This document shows, one piece after another, positions 1-6,798 of a stretch of 8,198 nt of DNA. The notes under the pieces were generated by a model. The model was not told the DNA's origin, did not search any database, and saw only the letters and a program-made list of their open reading frames with translations. Source of the DNA: Planctomycetota bacterium (lineage in GTDB: Bacteria > Planctomycetota > Planctomycetia > Pirellulales > UBA7805); the NCBI GenBank assembly GCA_014237955.1, contig JABABY010000084.1:1-8198 (forward strand), written 5' to 3'. The position numbers and the translations under genes were made by a program. Each line of letters opens with the position of its first letter. Positions within the stretch are counted from its first letter, which is position 1.

Positions 1-1463
1 GCCGGTCGCATTTGTAGAGGGCCGTCGAGATGCAACGTCTGGTCGATCGATTCATCAAAATTCTGACTTACAAAACGATCGATCTTCGCATCCATTTCAA
101 CCGGGGTGACATCGGCAAGTGGCGTATGATGATAGCCGCCCGGTCGAAAACTGTGCCATCCGCCCAGCATTAACAGCCCCGATCCATCGAGTACCGCTTC
201 TTTGAGTTTCAGGAGATCAGCGGGCCGATTTTGTTCCGGATCACCCGGATGAAATACCCGAGAGTCAACATCACCGAGAATATAGACATCGTAGGTACCG
301 GGCTCGAAGTGTTGGCCCAAATTTCTTAGTGGCCATTGTTTTCGGTGCCGCGGGTCGAGATTCAGCAGGGTCACATCGATATCGGGAGAGGCGGCAAGAG
401 CACGTCGCAAGAAACGTTGTTCCGGTCGCACTTCTCCCTGAATGTAGAGTACTTTTAATCCTCCCGAGAGAACGGTCAGAAAGGCGGGTAGTTCGTTGTT
501 GGTCGTGGTTACTTCGCCCTCTTGCGGCACGGCTCGAACGAGGAGCTTGTAATCCCCGGCTTGCTCCGGGATGTACGTAAGTTGGAATGGGACCTGTTCG
601 CCATCACTGCCGACTCGGACACTTTCCGTTGCCACGATCTCTTCTTTACCCTCGGGTGTTTCCAGGATCAATTGCACGGGGAGATCTTCGTTGGCATACC
701 CGGAGACACGCAAGGTGCCGTCGAAGGTCAGACGATTTTTCACAAAGACTGCAAGATCCTCCGGTGCCGACTCGACGGCCACATCACGCACACGATTTGT
801 TCCCGCCCGCTGGCCGAAGGGTACGGCAAACAGCGGACACCCGAGCCGCGCCAATTGCTTGGCAACCGTTTCGGAATTGCTCTCTGTTACCTCTACCGTC
901 TGTTCGGCTCCGTCACCCATTAAGACGAGACCGACCAGTCGCTTTCCATCCTCGCGTTGCAAAACGTCGCGCAGAGCCTCTCCATACGCACTTTCGATAC
1001 CATCGGGCGCGGCATTTTGTTCTATCAAGGTATCGAGTTCGATCCGCTCGATATCGTCGTCAAAAGTGTATGCCCGGATTTCCAGATTTTTTTCCTCGCG
1101 CAGTTTCTGGATGTAGGGAGAAGCTGCAGCGATGGCTCTCTTCATTTCCTCCCAGCGGGACTCGCCCGCAGTCGTATCCTCAATTAACATGCTGCGCGAC
1201 TGATCCATAAGGAAAACTAAAGTCGCAGATTGTTTTTGTAATTCCGTGAAAACATGGGTGGGCCGTAGCATCGCCACCAGGAGCGTCAGAATGACAAGGA
1301 TGCGGAGTAGGGCGAGCAGACATCGTCGCGTGCGCGATAATGGTGTGAAAAGAACACTTAGAGTCCATGCGCTCAGCAGCAACAAAACAAGAATCGCAAC
1401 CACCAGATAGGCGCCTTCACCAAAATAACGATCCGTGATTGGGCTAAGTTGCCATTGTTCCAT
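1..1463 (-). CDS. VWA domain membrane protein with GATase1-like region (partial, 3' end outside window)
   Basis: This is an open frame from an ATG at 1461-1463 to the left edge: 487 codons with no stop, so the C-terminus is missing. Seen: a hydrophobic helix at about residues 18-40 and a second at about 47-67, then a VWA domain. Its MIDAS motif is intact (D87-Q-S89-R-S91), and a GDG at 183-185 sits at the usual second metal-site loop. A beta-rich stretch (about 225-330) follows. From about residue 336 there is a class I glutamine-amidotransferase-like fold containing a GGWHSF motif (434-439) and a TPLADV motif (447-452). The nucleophile-elbow cysteine of true amidotransferases is not seen. 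Known: planctomycetes often carry such proteins beside BatA-domain proteins. Inferred: a membrane-anchored protein with its VWA domain outside or at the membrane face, binding a divalent-metal-dependent partner. It lies 31 bases behind the BatA gene and is preceded by an AGGTGA ribosome site, so it is probably co-transcribed. The exact role is unknown. Confidence 0.88.
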   Translation of the reverse strand, partial: MEQWQLSPITDRYFGEGAYLVVAILVLLLLSAWTLSVLFTPLSRTRRCLLALLRILVILTLLVAMLRPTHVFTELQKQSATLVFLMDQSRSMLIEDTTAGESRWEEMKRAIAAASPYIQKLREEKNLEIRAYTFDDDIERIELDTLIEQNAAPDGIESAYGEALRDVLQREDGKRLVGLVLMGDGAEQTVEVTESNSETVAKQLARLGCPLFAVPFGQRAGTNRVRDVAVESAPEDLAVFVKNRLTFDGTLRVSGYANEDLPVQLILETPEGKEEIVATESVRVGSDGEQVPFQLTYIPEQAGDYKLLVRAVPQEGEVTTTNNELPAFLTVLSGGLKVLYIQGEVRPEQRFLRRALAASPDIDVTLLNLDPRHRKQWPLRNLGQHFEPGTYDVYILGDVDSRVFHPGDPEQNRPADLLKLKEAVLDGSGLLMLGGWHSFRPGGYHHTPLADVTPVEMDAKIDRFVSQNFDESIDQTLHLDGPLQMRP

Positions 1464-1468
1464 CTGGT

Positions 1469-1474
1469 TCACCT
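1469..1474 (-). promoter_or_regulatory. Ribosome binding site of the VWA gene
   Basis: AGGTGA on the minus strand, 5 bases before the ATG at 1461-1463. It supports that start and fits translation of a downstream operon gene. It is the only clear Shine-Dalgarno-like site at a visible gene start in this window. Confidence 0.6.
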
Positions 1475-1494
1475 GAAGACGGGCTTACTGCGAC

Positions 1495-3642
1495 TCACGT
1501 CTCTTTGTGTTTCCGGTAGAAAAAGGTGGCCAACAACCCCTCGCCAGCCACAACAATGCTCACGATCATAATCAGCCACGGATACGCCTCCCATCGCGTT
1601 CGGCCCTCCACATCCTCGCGCGTGCGACTCAACTGTTCTGTCGTTACCACTATTGGGAGCTGGGACGGATTAAAAACTTTGGAGAGTTGATCCAGATCCG
1701 CGCGTTTTAAGCTGGTTGCCTCGGCAGGAAGATTGATACTGAAACCGTACTGGACGCCCTCAGCTCCTCCCGCACCGAGGTGATAATGGCCGGGAGTTTC
1801 TGTATTGCTTATCAAAAGTTGCAGTCCGCGGTCATCCGCTGTAATGCGTCGGCTACCTGTAGGTGTTTGAAGCAGGTACGCGTCGAAGGTTTCTTCCTGA
1901 CCGCTCAGTCCCACTCTGGCAACGCTTCCTGTTCGATAGTTTAGACGTTGTCCTGCAATCCCGGCCAGATAGTCTGCCATTGCATGGACCAGTACAAAAC
2001 CAGGCCAGGCGTTTTCTCTCGCCGCGAGCAGATCGTTCCAGGGTGCACGAGTGCCACTTGATAATGAAGTTGTCAAAAGCAGACACCGTCCCTTGCCAAG
2101 ATTGCGCGCAAGCAGTGCCGGCCGCCCGTCGCTGTAGTTCAACAGAGTGCGAGTGCCCTTTGAGAATGGCCCTAGTTGCCAGATTCTGAAAATAGGATTT
2201 TGTTGCCAGGGAATACTGTCTTGCCGGGATTTGAATCGTTGCAGTACCGGGTGTTCGAACTGGTCGGGTGCGAGATAGAGATCGAGCCCCCTCCACTGAC
2301 GAACGAGCTTGGCGGGGAGAAGATCCGGTGATGCCGTGGCGTTAAAACGCTCAGGGGATAAACCGACATTGCCACCGAGTGCAATGGCAAGCCCGCCGCC
2401 TTCATCAACATAGGTGGTTAAGTCCTGCCACAATGTGGCAGCAAGTGGCGGTGGATCCAGGAGCCATATGGTGTCAAAAGATGAAAACTTTTTTCCGGTG
2501 AGTGTTTCATAGGAGGAGATTTGTACGTTGTAACGGATTTCTTCTTGCTGTCGCAGAGTTGGAGGGGAGAGGGCGGTAGCCAACAGGTGGGAGTGGGCTG
2601 GGTCTGCAGTTGCGATGAGGACGTTATGGGGAACTTGGACTTCTACCGAAAAGTAACGGATGTTGTCGATTGGAAGATCATCACTGCGGGCAAGACGCAC
2701 ATAGCCGTGAAGGGTTCCAGAATTACCGACGCGCGTTTGGAAATCAACCTGAGTCGCTTGCCGGTCGCGGCCATCGACGATTTGCTCGCCACGTTTTTGG
2801 CCGTTGCCTTGCTCGTCGAGCAAATACAACTCAACCGCTTGCTTGCCAGAGGTCCCCGTGGCGTGGACTTCGGTGGTAATACGCAGAAGTCCTGTTTCGG
2901 TGAGCACTTCTGGTGAGAGCTTGAGGTCTGCAAGCGAAAAATTCTGCGGCTTCTGGACACCGACATCGATCAGGTAGAAATTTATATTCGGGTGATCTGC
3001 GAGGCGCCGCTGCCATGCCGAGATCATCGATTGTGAATCCCAATCGACAGCCGACATATCGGTAAAAAGATACATCTCCTTGCGTTGCTGATTACTTTCT
3101 CGCAATACATCAACGGCATTGTCCACCATATCGATCAGCGTTTCAGTGTGTGCTGTCGTGGTCAGCTGCTTGATTTTTTCCACAGCAGATCCCCGGTCGA
3201 CGTCAAATCGATTCCGAGGACTTGCGGTATCGAGAATCACAAGCTCGCTTCCTTTTGGGAGTTGGCCGACAACTTCCAATCCCATTTCCTTGGCTGCATC
3301 CAGGCGCGTCTTGTTTTGGTGCCGATAACTCATTCGCGGCCTGGTGTCAAAAGCCAGGGCTGCGGCAACGGGCGCATTGCCGCCGGTGAAAATGCCCGCT
3401 GAAAGAAAGATGGGACGGGCTAAGGCGATTGCGAGCAACAATAGTGCCAGGCAACGCAGCACCAGTAAGAGCAGGTGTCTTAATTTCAGCCGGTGTCGAT
3501 TGGCGGTACTGCGAGCTTGGAGAAATCGCAGGGCGGGAAACTCCAACTGTTGCGGTCGTTGACGCATGGCAAGGTGGATCAGAATCGGCACGGCGATAAG
3601 CAATCCACCAGCAAGCAGCAGGGGTGTTACAAAGAGTGGCAT
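1495..3642 (-). CDS. BatA-domain membrane protein with degenerate VWA and GATase1-like regions
   Basis: This is a 715-residue protein. Seen: an N-terminal BatA domain (residues 1-77) with a helix at about 4-24, the basic stretch MRQRP (26-30), and a second helix at about 56-75 ending in ARP. A VWA-like domain follows (about 92-228), but its MIDAS is D99-T-R101-P-R103 in place of DxSxS, and the later TDG loop reads TDM (194-196). A beta-rich part spans about 235-335. A Rossmann-like GATase1-type region covers about 338-560, including the DEGGGLAI stretch at 413-420. A C-terminal helix lies at about 688-708, followed by a short basic tail. Start choice: an in-frame GTG 42 bases upstream (3682-3684) would add 14 residues, but the ATG at 3640-3642 puts MPLFVTPLLLAGG at the N-terminus, as in the family. 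An in-frame stop at 3694-3696 rules out anything longer. Neither start has a Shine-Dalgarno site. The gene lies 31 bases before the VWA gene, so it probably leads an operon. The biochemical role is unknown; metal binding by its VWA domain is unlikely. Confidence 0.9.
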   Translation of the reverse strand: MPLFVTPLLLAGGLLIAVPILIHLAMRQRPQQLEFPALRFLQARSTANRHRLKLRHLLLLVLRCLALLLLAIALARPIFLSAGIFTGGNAPVAAALAFDTRPRMSYRHQNKTRLDAAKEMGLEVVGQLPKGSELVILDTASPRNRFDVDRGSAVEKIKQLTTTAHTETLIDMVDNAVDVLRESNQQRKEMYLFTDMSAVDWDSQSMISAWQRRLADHPNINFYLIDVGVQKPQNFSLADLKLSPEVLTETGLLRITTEVHATGTSGKQAVELYLLDEQGNGQKRGEQIVDGRDRQATQVDFQTRVGNSGTLHGYVRLARSDDLPIDNIRYFSVEVQVPHNVLIATADPAHSHLLATALSPPTLRQQEEIRYNVQISSYETLTGKKFSSFDTIWLLDPPPLAATLWQDLTTYVDEGGGLAIALGGNVGLSPERFNATASPDLLPAKLVRQWRGLDLYLAPDQFEHPVLQRFKSRQDSIPWQQNPIFRIWQLGPFSKGTRTLLNYSDGRPALLARNLGKGRCLLLTTSLSSGTRAPWNDLLAARENAWPGFVLVHAMADYLAGIAGQRLNYRTGSVARVGLSGQEETFDAYLLQTPTGSRRITADDRGLQLLISNTETPGHYHLGAGGAEGVQYGFSINLPAEATSLKRADLDQLSKVFNPSQLPIVVTTEQLSRTREDVEGRTRWEAYPWLIMIVSIVVAGEGLLATFFYRKHKET

Positions 3643-3812
3643 AGTGGTCTGTTGCGGAATTAAATTGATATGAGTTCTTTGCACGCAGTTGCATTATCCC
3701 ATGATCGCGGGCAGAACCCCAGATCGACTCCTGCGTTTCTACGCTGGGAATGATTCGAATATACGAAAAAATGTGCTCAACGGCATAAAGCGGATGGGAA
3801 TCTATAGATACT

Positions 3813-3838
3813 GGGCAAGATCATGATTGATCTTGCCC
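3813..3838. terminator. Perfect 11-bp hairpin at the end of the glycosyltransferase gene
   Basis: GGGCAAGATCA at 3813-3823 pairs exactly with 3828-3838 across a 4-base loop. The hairpin spans the last codons and the stop (3821-3823) of the glycosyltransferase gene. On the minus strand (direction of that gene) no U-tract follows. On the plus strand a run of T starts shortly after (about 3844), but no plus-strand gene reads into it. Its place at a gene end suggests a role in transcript termination or 3'-end stability, not a textbook intrinsic terminator. The rest of the 3643-3820 gap holds no gene and no promoter I can defend; a TATATT box near 3750 has no suitable -35. Confidence 0.4.
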
Positions 3839-5083
3839 GACCATTTTTTCGAGCAAAGCCGCGGTCTTATCGAGGGCAGTGTCGTTGACGAGCTGGCTGC
3901 TTCGCTCGCGAAGATGGGCGGCCATCTCGTTTGATTCGAGCATTTGTGCGAGCAACGTTTGTACACGGCGGGTGCGAAATTGGCGGCGGGAGAGACCATA
4001 ACCCACCTTGAGCCGCTCAACCCGTGCTGCGTTGTCCATCTGGTCGAAGGCCATCGCCATGATCAGTTGGGGAATGCCCGCTGCGAGCCCTTGGCTAGTT
4101 GAACCGATGCCACCGTGATGGATCAGGGCAGCACATCGGGGCAAAATCTGGCTAAAGGGAATGTAATCGACGTGGACAATGTCTGGTGGAAGCTGGCAGG
4201 GGATCTGCTCAGTATGGTTGCTCAGTAGGATAGCCCGCCTCCCAAGTTGCCGGGACACTTCCATCGCCACACGAAAAAAATCGTTGCCATGCTTCATCGC
4301 CGTTCCAGGTGTAAAAACGAGTGGTGGTGGCCCGGCCTCTAGAAAGGTTTCGACTTCGTGATTCGCTTTGCTAATTTCCTGTTCGTCCCAGAGGGGAAAT
4401 CCGGTCAGCAGTGTCTGCGCAGGCCAATCGAGTTGGGGTGCGGCAAACCAGGATGGAAATAATCCAACAATCCGTTGGGGCGAAAGACACCATCGATCCA
4501 GGATGTTCCGGACCGGGGCCAGTCCGAGCGTGGCACGGAACCGATTCGTTTCAACAGCGAGAACAGGGTCTACCAGGAGCCGATCGGCTAGTTGGAACTG
4601 CAATTTTTTGAACCACTTGGGTACGTGCCGCCCCAACAGCATTGGCGGCAATCGCGGCGACTCGTAGATGCTGCGAAAAATGGCCGGTTGCAAATGGATG
4701 GTGGCCAACGGCAGACCAAGTTTCTCCTGGGCAATCCGAGCACCGGTTGCAGTAATCGGTGCGGCGACGGCTGTATTGCCCGGAATATAGAGTTGCTGCA
4801 GGTGCTGATACAGCGGCTCCATCGTGTGGAGCATGCCCCAACGTGCCAGTAGCTTGAACCCACTTACCGGTCGCCAGATGGCCGGGTTGTCGCTTACGGT
4901 TTGAAATTCCTCGGCAGTTCCGAGGTGCCGGAAGCTAAATCCGAGTCGCTGCACGAGCGGTTCAAAATATGGGTTGGTGAGGACGATTACCTCGTGACCG
5001 AGTTGCTTTAGCTTACCTGCAATACCGAGTATGGGATGGACATCGCCGTGACTACCAATCGCGATTAAGATCATCCGAGCCAT
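3821..5083 (-). CDS. Glycosyltransferase, GT1 / MGT-like family
   Basis: This is a 420-residue, two-domain GT-B enzyme that should move a sugar from a nucleotide-sugar donor to a lipid or small-molecule acceptor. Seen: an N-terminal acceptor-side Rossmann domain opening with IAIGSHGDVHPILG (7-20), typical of the glycosyltransferase family 28 N-terminal region. A linker runs to about 240. The C-terminal donor domain contains TPGTAMKHG (258-266), HHGG (322-325), the G-P pair of AAGIPQ (334-339), and DQ-x-x-N (348-351), which are the usual phosphate and sugar contacts of GT1 enzymes. Length is normal for the family. There is no signal peptide or membrane helix, so it is probably cytosolic or peripheral. 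The start is the ATG at 5081-5083; another ATG three codons later (5072-5074) is possible, and neither has a Shine-Dalgarno site. The gene is divergent from the MoaD-like gene and 178 bases before the BatA gene, with a hairpin at its stop. The sugar and acceptor cannot be read from the sequence. A sterol- or rhamnolipid-type transferase is a reasonable comparison, not an assignment. Confidence 0.88.
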   Translation of the reverse strand: MARMILIAIGSHGDVHPILGIAGKLKQLGHEVIVLTNPYFEPLVQRLGFSFRHLGTAEEFQTVSDNPAIWRPVSGFKLLARWGMLHTMEPLYQHLQQLYIPGNTAVAAPITATGARIAQEKLGLPLATIHLQPAIFRSIYESPRLPPMLLGRHVPKWFKKLQFQLADRLLVDPVLAVETNRFRATLGLAPVRNILDRWCLSPQRIVGLFPSWFAAPQLDWPAQTLLTGFPLWDEQEISKANHEVETFLEAGPPPLVFTPGTAMKHGNDFFRVAMEVSRQLGRRAILLSNHTEQIPCQLPPDIVHVDYIPFSQILPRCAALIHHGGIGSTSQGLAAGIPQLIMAMAFDQMDNAARVERLKVGYGLSRRQFRTRRVQTLLAQMLESNEMAAHLRERSSQLVNDTALDKTAALLEKMVGQDQS

Positions 5084-5214
5084 TGGTAGAGTTTTCGGGC
5101 TAAGGCAAAGCGGACCTAGGCATTGCTACTATCCTACACAAGCAAAGAATCGGGATGTAAGATGGTTGCGTCTTGGATTTGGATTGCGCTCTTTGTTTTC
5201 TTCGACAATCATAC
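5084..5214. promoter_or_regulatory. Divergent intergenic region between glycosyltransferase and MoaD-like genes
   Basis: These 131 bases separate two genes transcribed away from each other, so promoters for both are expected here. I find no pair of -35 and -10 boxes good enough to place on either strand, no inverted repeat that would mark an operator, and no ribosome site next to either start. Confidence 0.4.
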
Positions 5215-5478
5215 ATGCCTCTGCACGTTGAGTTTTATGGTATTGCCAGAACGCGGACCGGTGTTGCCGATACCGAAGTAGCTGTTGGCACGCTCGCCGA
5301 TGTGCTTGAGGAACTTGGTGCGCGTTACCCTGAGTTTTCCCAGACATGTGTACGTTGCGGCAATCTGGCGACCGGTTTTGCTGCCAACCTCGGTGGCGAT
5401 CGATTTCTCACCAATCCAGGTGAACCGCTGCAGGAGGGTGACGTTTTGCTGATCCTCTCGGCCGATGTCGGCGGTTAG
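5215..5478 (+). CDS. MoaD/ThiS-family sulfur carrier-like protein
   Basis: This 87-residue protein fits the beta-grasp sulfur carrier family. In that family the C-terminal Gly-Gly is adenylated by an E1-like enzyme and turned into a thiocarboxylate, which donates sulfur for molybdopterin, thiamine or other products. Seen: an opening strand LHVEFYGIAR (3-12), a helix containing LADVLEELGARYPEF (27-41), the late LQEGDVLLIL strand (72-81), and a terminal ADVGG. Unusual features are a CVRC pair (C45, C48) in the middle and the absence of the prolines that precede GG in typical MoaD. The start is the ATG at 5215-5217. An in-frame TTG at 5173 would add 14 residues with a cysteine-rich, non-family N-terminus, so I reject it. 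No Shine-Dalgarno site is seen. It is the only plus-strand gene and stands alone, with no MoaE, MoeB, ThiF or ThiG in view, and it converges on the LarA-like gene with 30 bases between stops. Whether it serves molybdenum cofactor or another thiolation pathway is open. Confidence 0.75.
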   Translation: MPLHVEFYGIARTRTGVADTEVAVGTLADVLEELGARYPEFSQTCVRCGNLATGFAANLGGDRFLTNPGEPLQEGDVLLILSADVGG

Positions 5479-5508
5479 TCTGTGCCGCCCGCTGAAAAGA
5501 ATGCGCGT

Positions 5509-6732
5509 TCATGCAGAAATAGTCGTTTCGGCGTATTGCGCATTGGCCAGGACGATGCACGATTCAAAGCGACTTCCAAGTCGGATCATTTCGCTCGCAT
5601 CGGCCACCGGCGCAAGGCCCAGTTCGGCAACGACCGCTTCATCGAGACCACTGAGCAGAAAGATTCGGCTCTGTTGCATTGCTTTCAAAAGTTGGGAAGC
5701 GGGTACTGCATCGCTTGATCGTTGTCGCCGGATTGCATGCAATGTTTCTTCGTAATCATCGGCAGCCGATAGGTGTTGTATCGCCTCGCCCGGCGGAATG
5801 GCCAGTTCGCTACAGATCGCGATAACGCCCCCCTCATCGACGGCTTTGAGCGCCGAGGTGACGGCGCGCGCGACATTGTCCCAGGTTTGATTGCGGGCAT
5901 CGCCCTCAATTCCGGCAATCACCAACTGCGCCCGCTGCGGCACCTCGTATTGCCAAACGGCAGCACATCGCCGCTGGCCTTCAGCGAGGACACTTTGTGG
6001 ATTTCCGACAAGAATATGGAGAATGGAATCTCCCGCGCCGGGGATCACCTGGATCGTAGCGACCACACCGAGCAGCCAAGCGGCTTCGTCGCTTTCCTTG
6101 TCGCGACGACCGCGGGCAACATCGGATTCCTCGTTGCTCGGGGCCTGGTAACGGCCGAGTGTTTCGTTGTCGGAGTAAGTGGGAAATACGACACTGTGGA
6201 TCCCATGATAGCCGGTAGCGGTTTTGACACGCAGGCAACCGATAGGGAGAACGACATCGGCATCCTGCAACACACGATTCAAGTAAATCGGCTGGCTTTC
6301 TGCAGAAGCGGTAAGATATCCCATTGCATTGCGGTCGCTAGGATCATGGATGACAAATTGCACCTCGGCAGCAATCTTCTCATCCAATCCGCTGCGGGGA
6401 TCAATCCCACCACCGGAACTCTCGTCCTTGGTCCAGAGTACCGTGATGTCGCTCGGCGTGATGCGAGCCTCACAGAGCGCCTGTACCAAACCGGCAACGA
6501 GTGCGGGCGCTTGTGGCAATCCAGGATCCAAAGGAATCGCGATCCGATCCCCGGGTACGGTCGCCGCCGTGACGGAGGGAAAATCGATCGGTTCTACCAA
6601 GGCAGCGGCCATTGCAGCAGAGACATCATCAAGGGGATCTCCCGTTGGTTGCCCATATTCGCCCAAAAAGCGTTCGTCGGGAACCTGCAGTGCGATCGTC
6701 GCGTTCTCACCATATTTTAGAGTACATTCCAT
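5509..6732 (-). CDS. LarA-like (DUF2088, lactate racemase fold) protein lacking nickel-cofactor residues
   Basis: This is a 407-residue protein with the overall LarA layout. Seen: an N-terminal part opening YGENATIALQVPDE (7-20), then GDRIAIPLDP (61-70) and a helix-strand pair up to ITVLW (96-100). ADVVLPIG (158-165) follows, then an acidic, charged linker at about 198-218, and a C-terminal domain with YEVPQRAQLVIAG (262-274) and GGVIAICSEL (301-310). Known: LarA racemises lactate with a nickel-pincer nucleotide bound covalently to Lys184, using His108, His174 and His200. By eye these positions align here with the WTKDE stretch (100-104), K170, S180 and Q196, and the DHTRP motif is DPGLP (69-73). 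It is therefore probably not a nickel racemase. The start is the ATG at 6730-6732; a TTG at 6768 gives a longer, less family-like end. The gene follows the sulfatase by 66 bases on the same strand, with a candidate promoter in the gap. Its function is unknown; the fold assignment is more certain than any activity. Confidence 0.82.
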   Translation of the reverse strand: MECTLKYGENATIALQVPDERFLGEYGQPTGDPLDDVSAAMAAALVEPIDFPSVTAATVPGDRIAIPLDPGLPQAPALVAGLVQALCEARITPSDITVLWTKDESSGGGIDPRSGLDEKIAAEVQFVIHDPSDRNAMGYLTASAESQPIYLNRVLQDADVVLPIGCLRVKTATGYHGIHSVVFPTYSDNETLGRYQAPSNEESDVARGRRDKESDEAAWLLGVVATIQVIPGAGDSILHILVGNPQSVLAEGQRRCAAVWQYEVPQRAQLVIAGIEGDARNQTWDNVARAVTSALKAVDEGGVIAICSELAIPPGEAIQHLSAADDYEETLHAIRRQRSSDAVPASQLLKAMQQSRIFLLSGLDEAVVAELGLAPVADASEMIRLGSRFESCIVLANAQYAETTISA

Positions 6733-6738
6733 CGGGCC

Positions 6739-6768
6739 ATGATAGGTTGCTGCTTTGGCAAGCGTCAA
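6739..6768 (-). promoter_or_regulatory. Candidate sigma-70-type promoter of the LarA-like gene
   Basis: On the minus strand TTGACG (6763-6768, 5 of 6 to consensus) is followed after 18 bases by TATCAT (6739-6744, 5 of 6). Transcription would begin about 6-7 bases downstream, which falls on or next to the ATG at 6730-6732, giving a leaderless message. No Shine-Dalgarno site precedes that ATG, in keeping with this. Planctomycete promoters are poorly defined, so the match may be chance. Confidence 0.35.
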
Positions 6769-6798
6769 GCAGTAGAACCATAGTTCCTTGTACCCGCC

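Noticed and set aside
571..1210. Overlapping plus-strand ORFs opposite the VWA gene
   Set aside because: The minus-strand frame is open from the ATG at 1463 to the window edge and has an intact MIDAS and GATase-like motifs. The plus-strand translations are arginine- and serine-rich with no domain.
3682..3684. GTG as the start of the BatA-domain gene
   Set aside because: It would add 14 polar residues before the conserved BatA N-terminal helix and has no ribosome site. The ATG at 3640-3642 gives the usual family N-terminus.
3733..3758. TTGAGC and TATATT near 3743-3780 as a BatA promoter
   Set aside because: On the minus strand the two boxes are only 11 bases apart, too short for a sigma-70 promoter, and no better -35 lies at the correct distance.
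5773..6720. Long plus-strand ORF of 315 codons opposite the LarA-like gene
   Set aside because: Its codons are in register with those of the minus-strand gene, so its stops correspond only to sense codons TTA, CTA and TCA, which that gene rarely uses. The translation has no recognisable domain, and the LarA-like reading has clear family structure.
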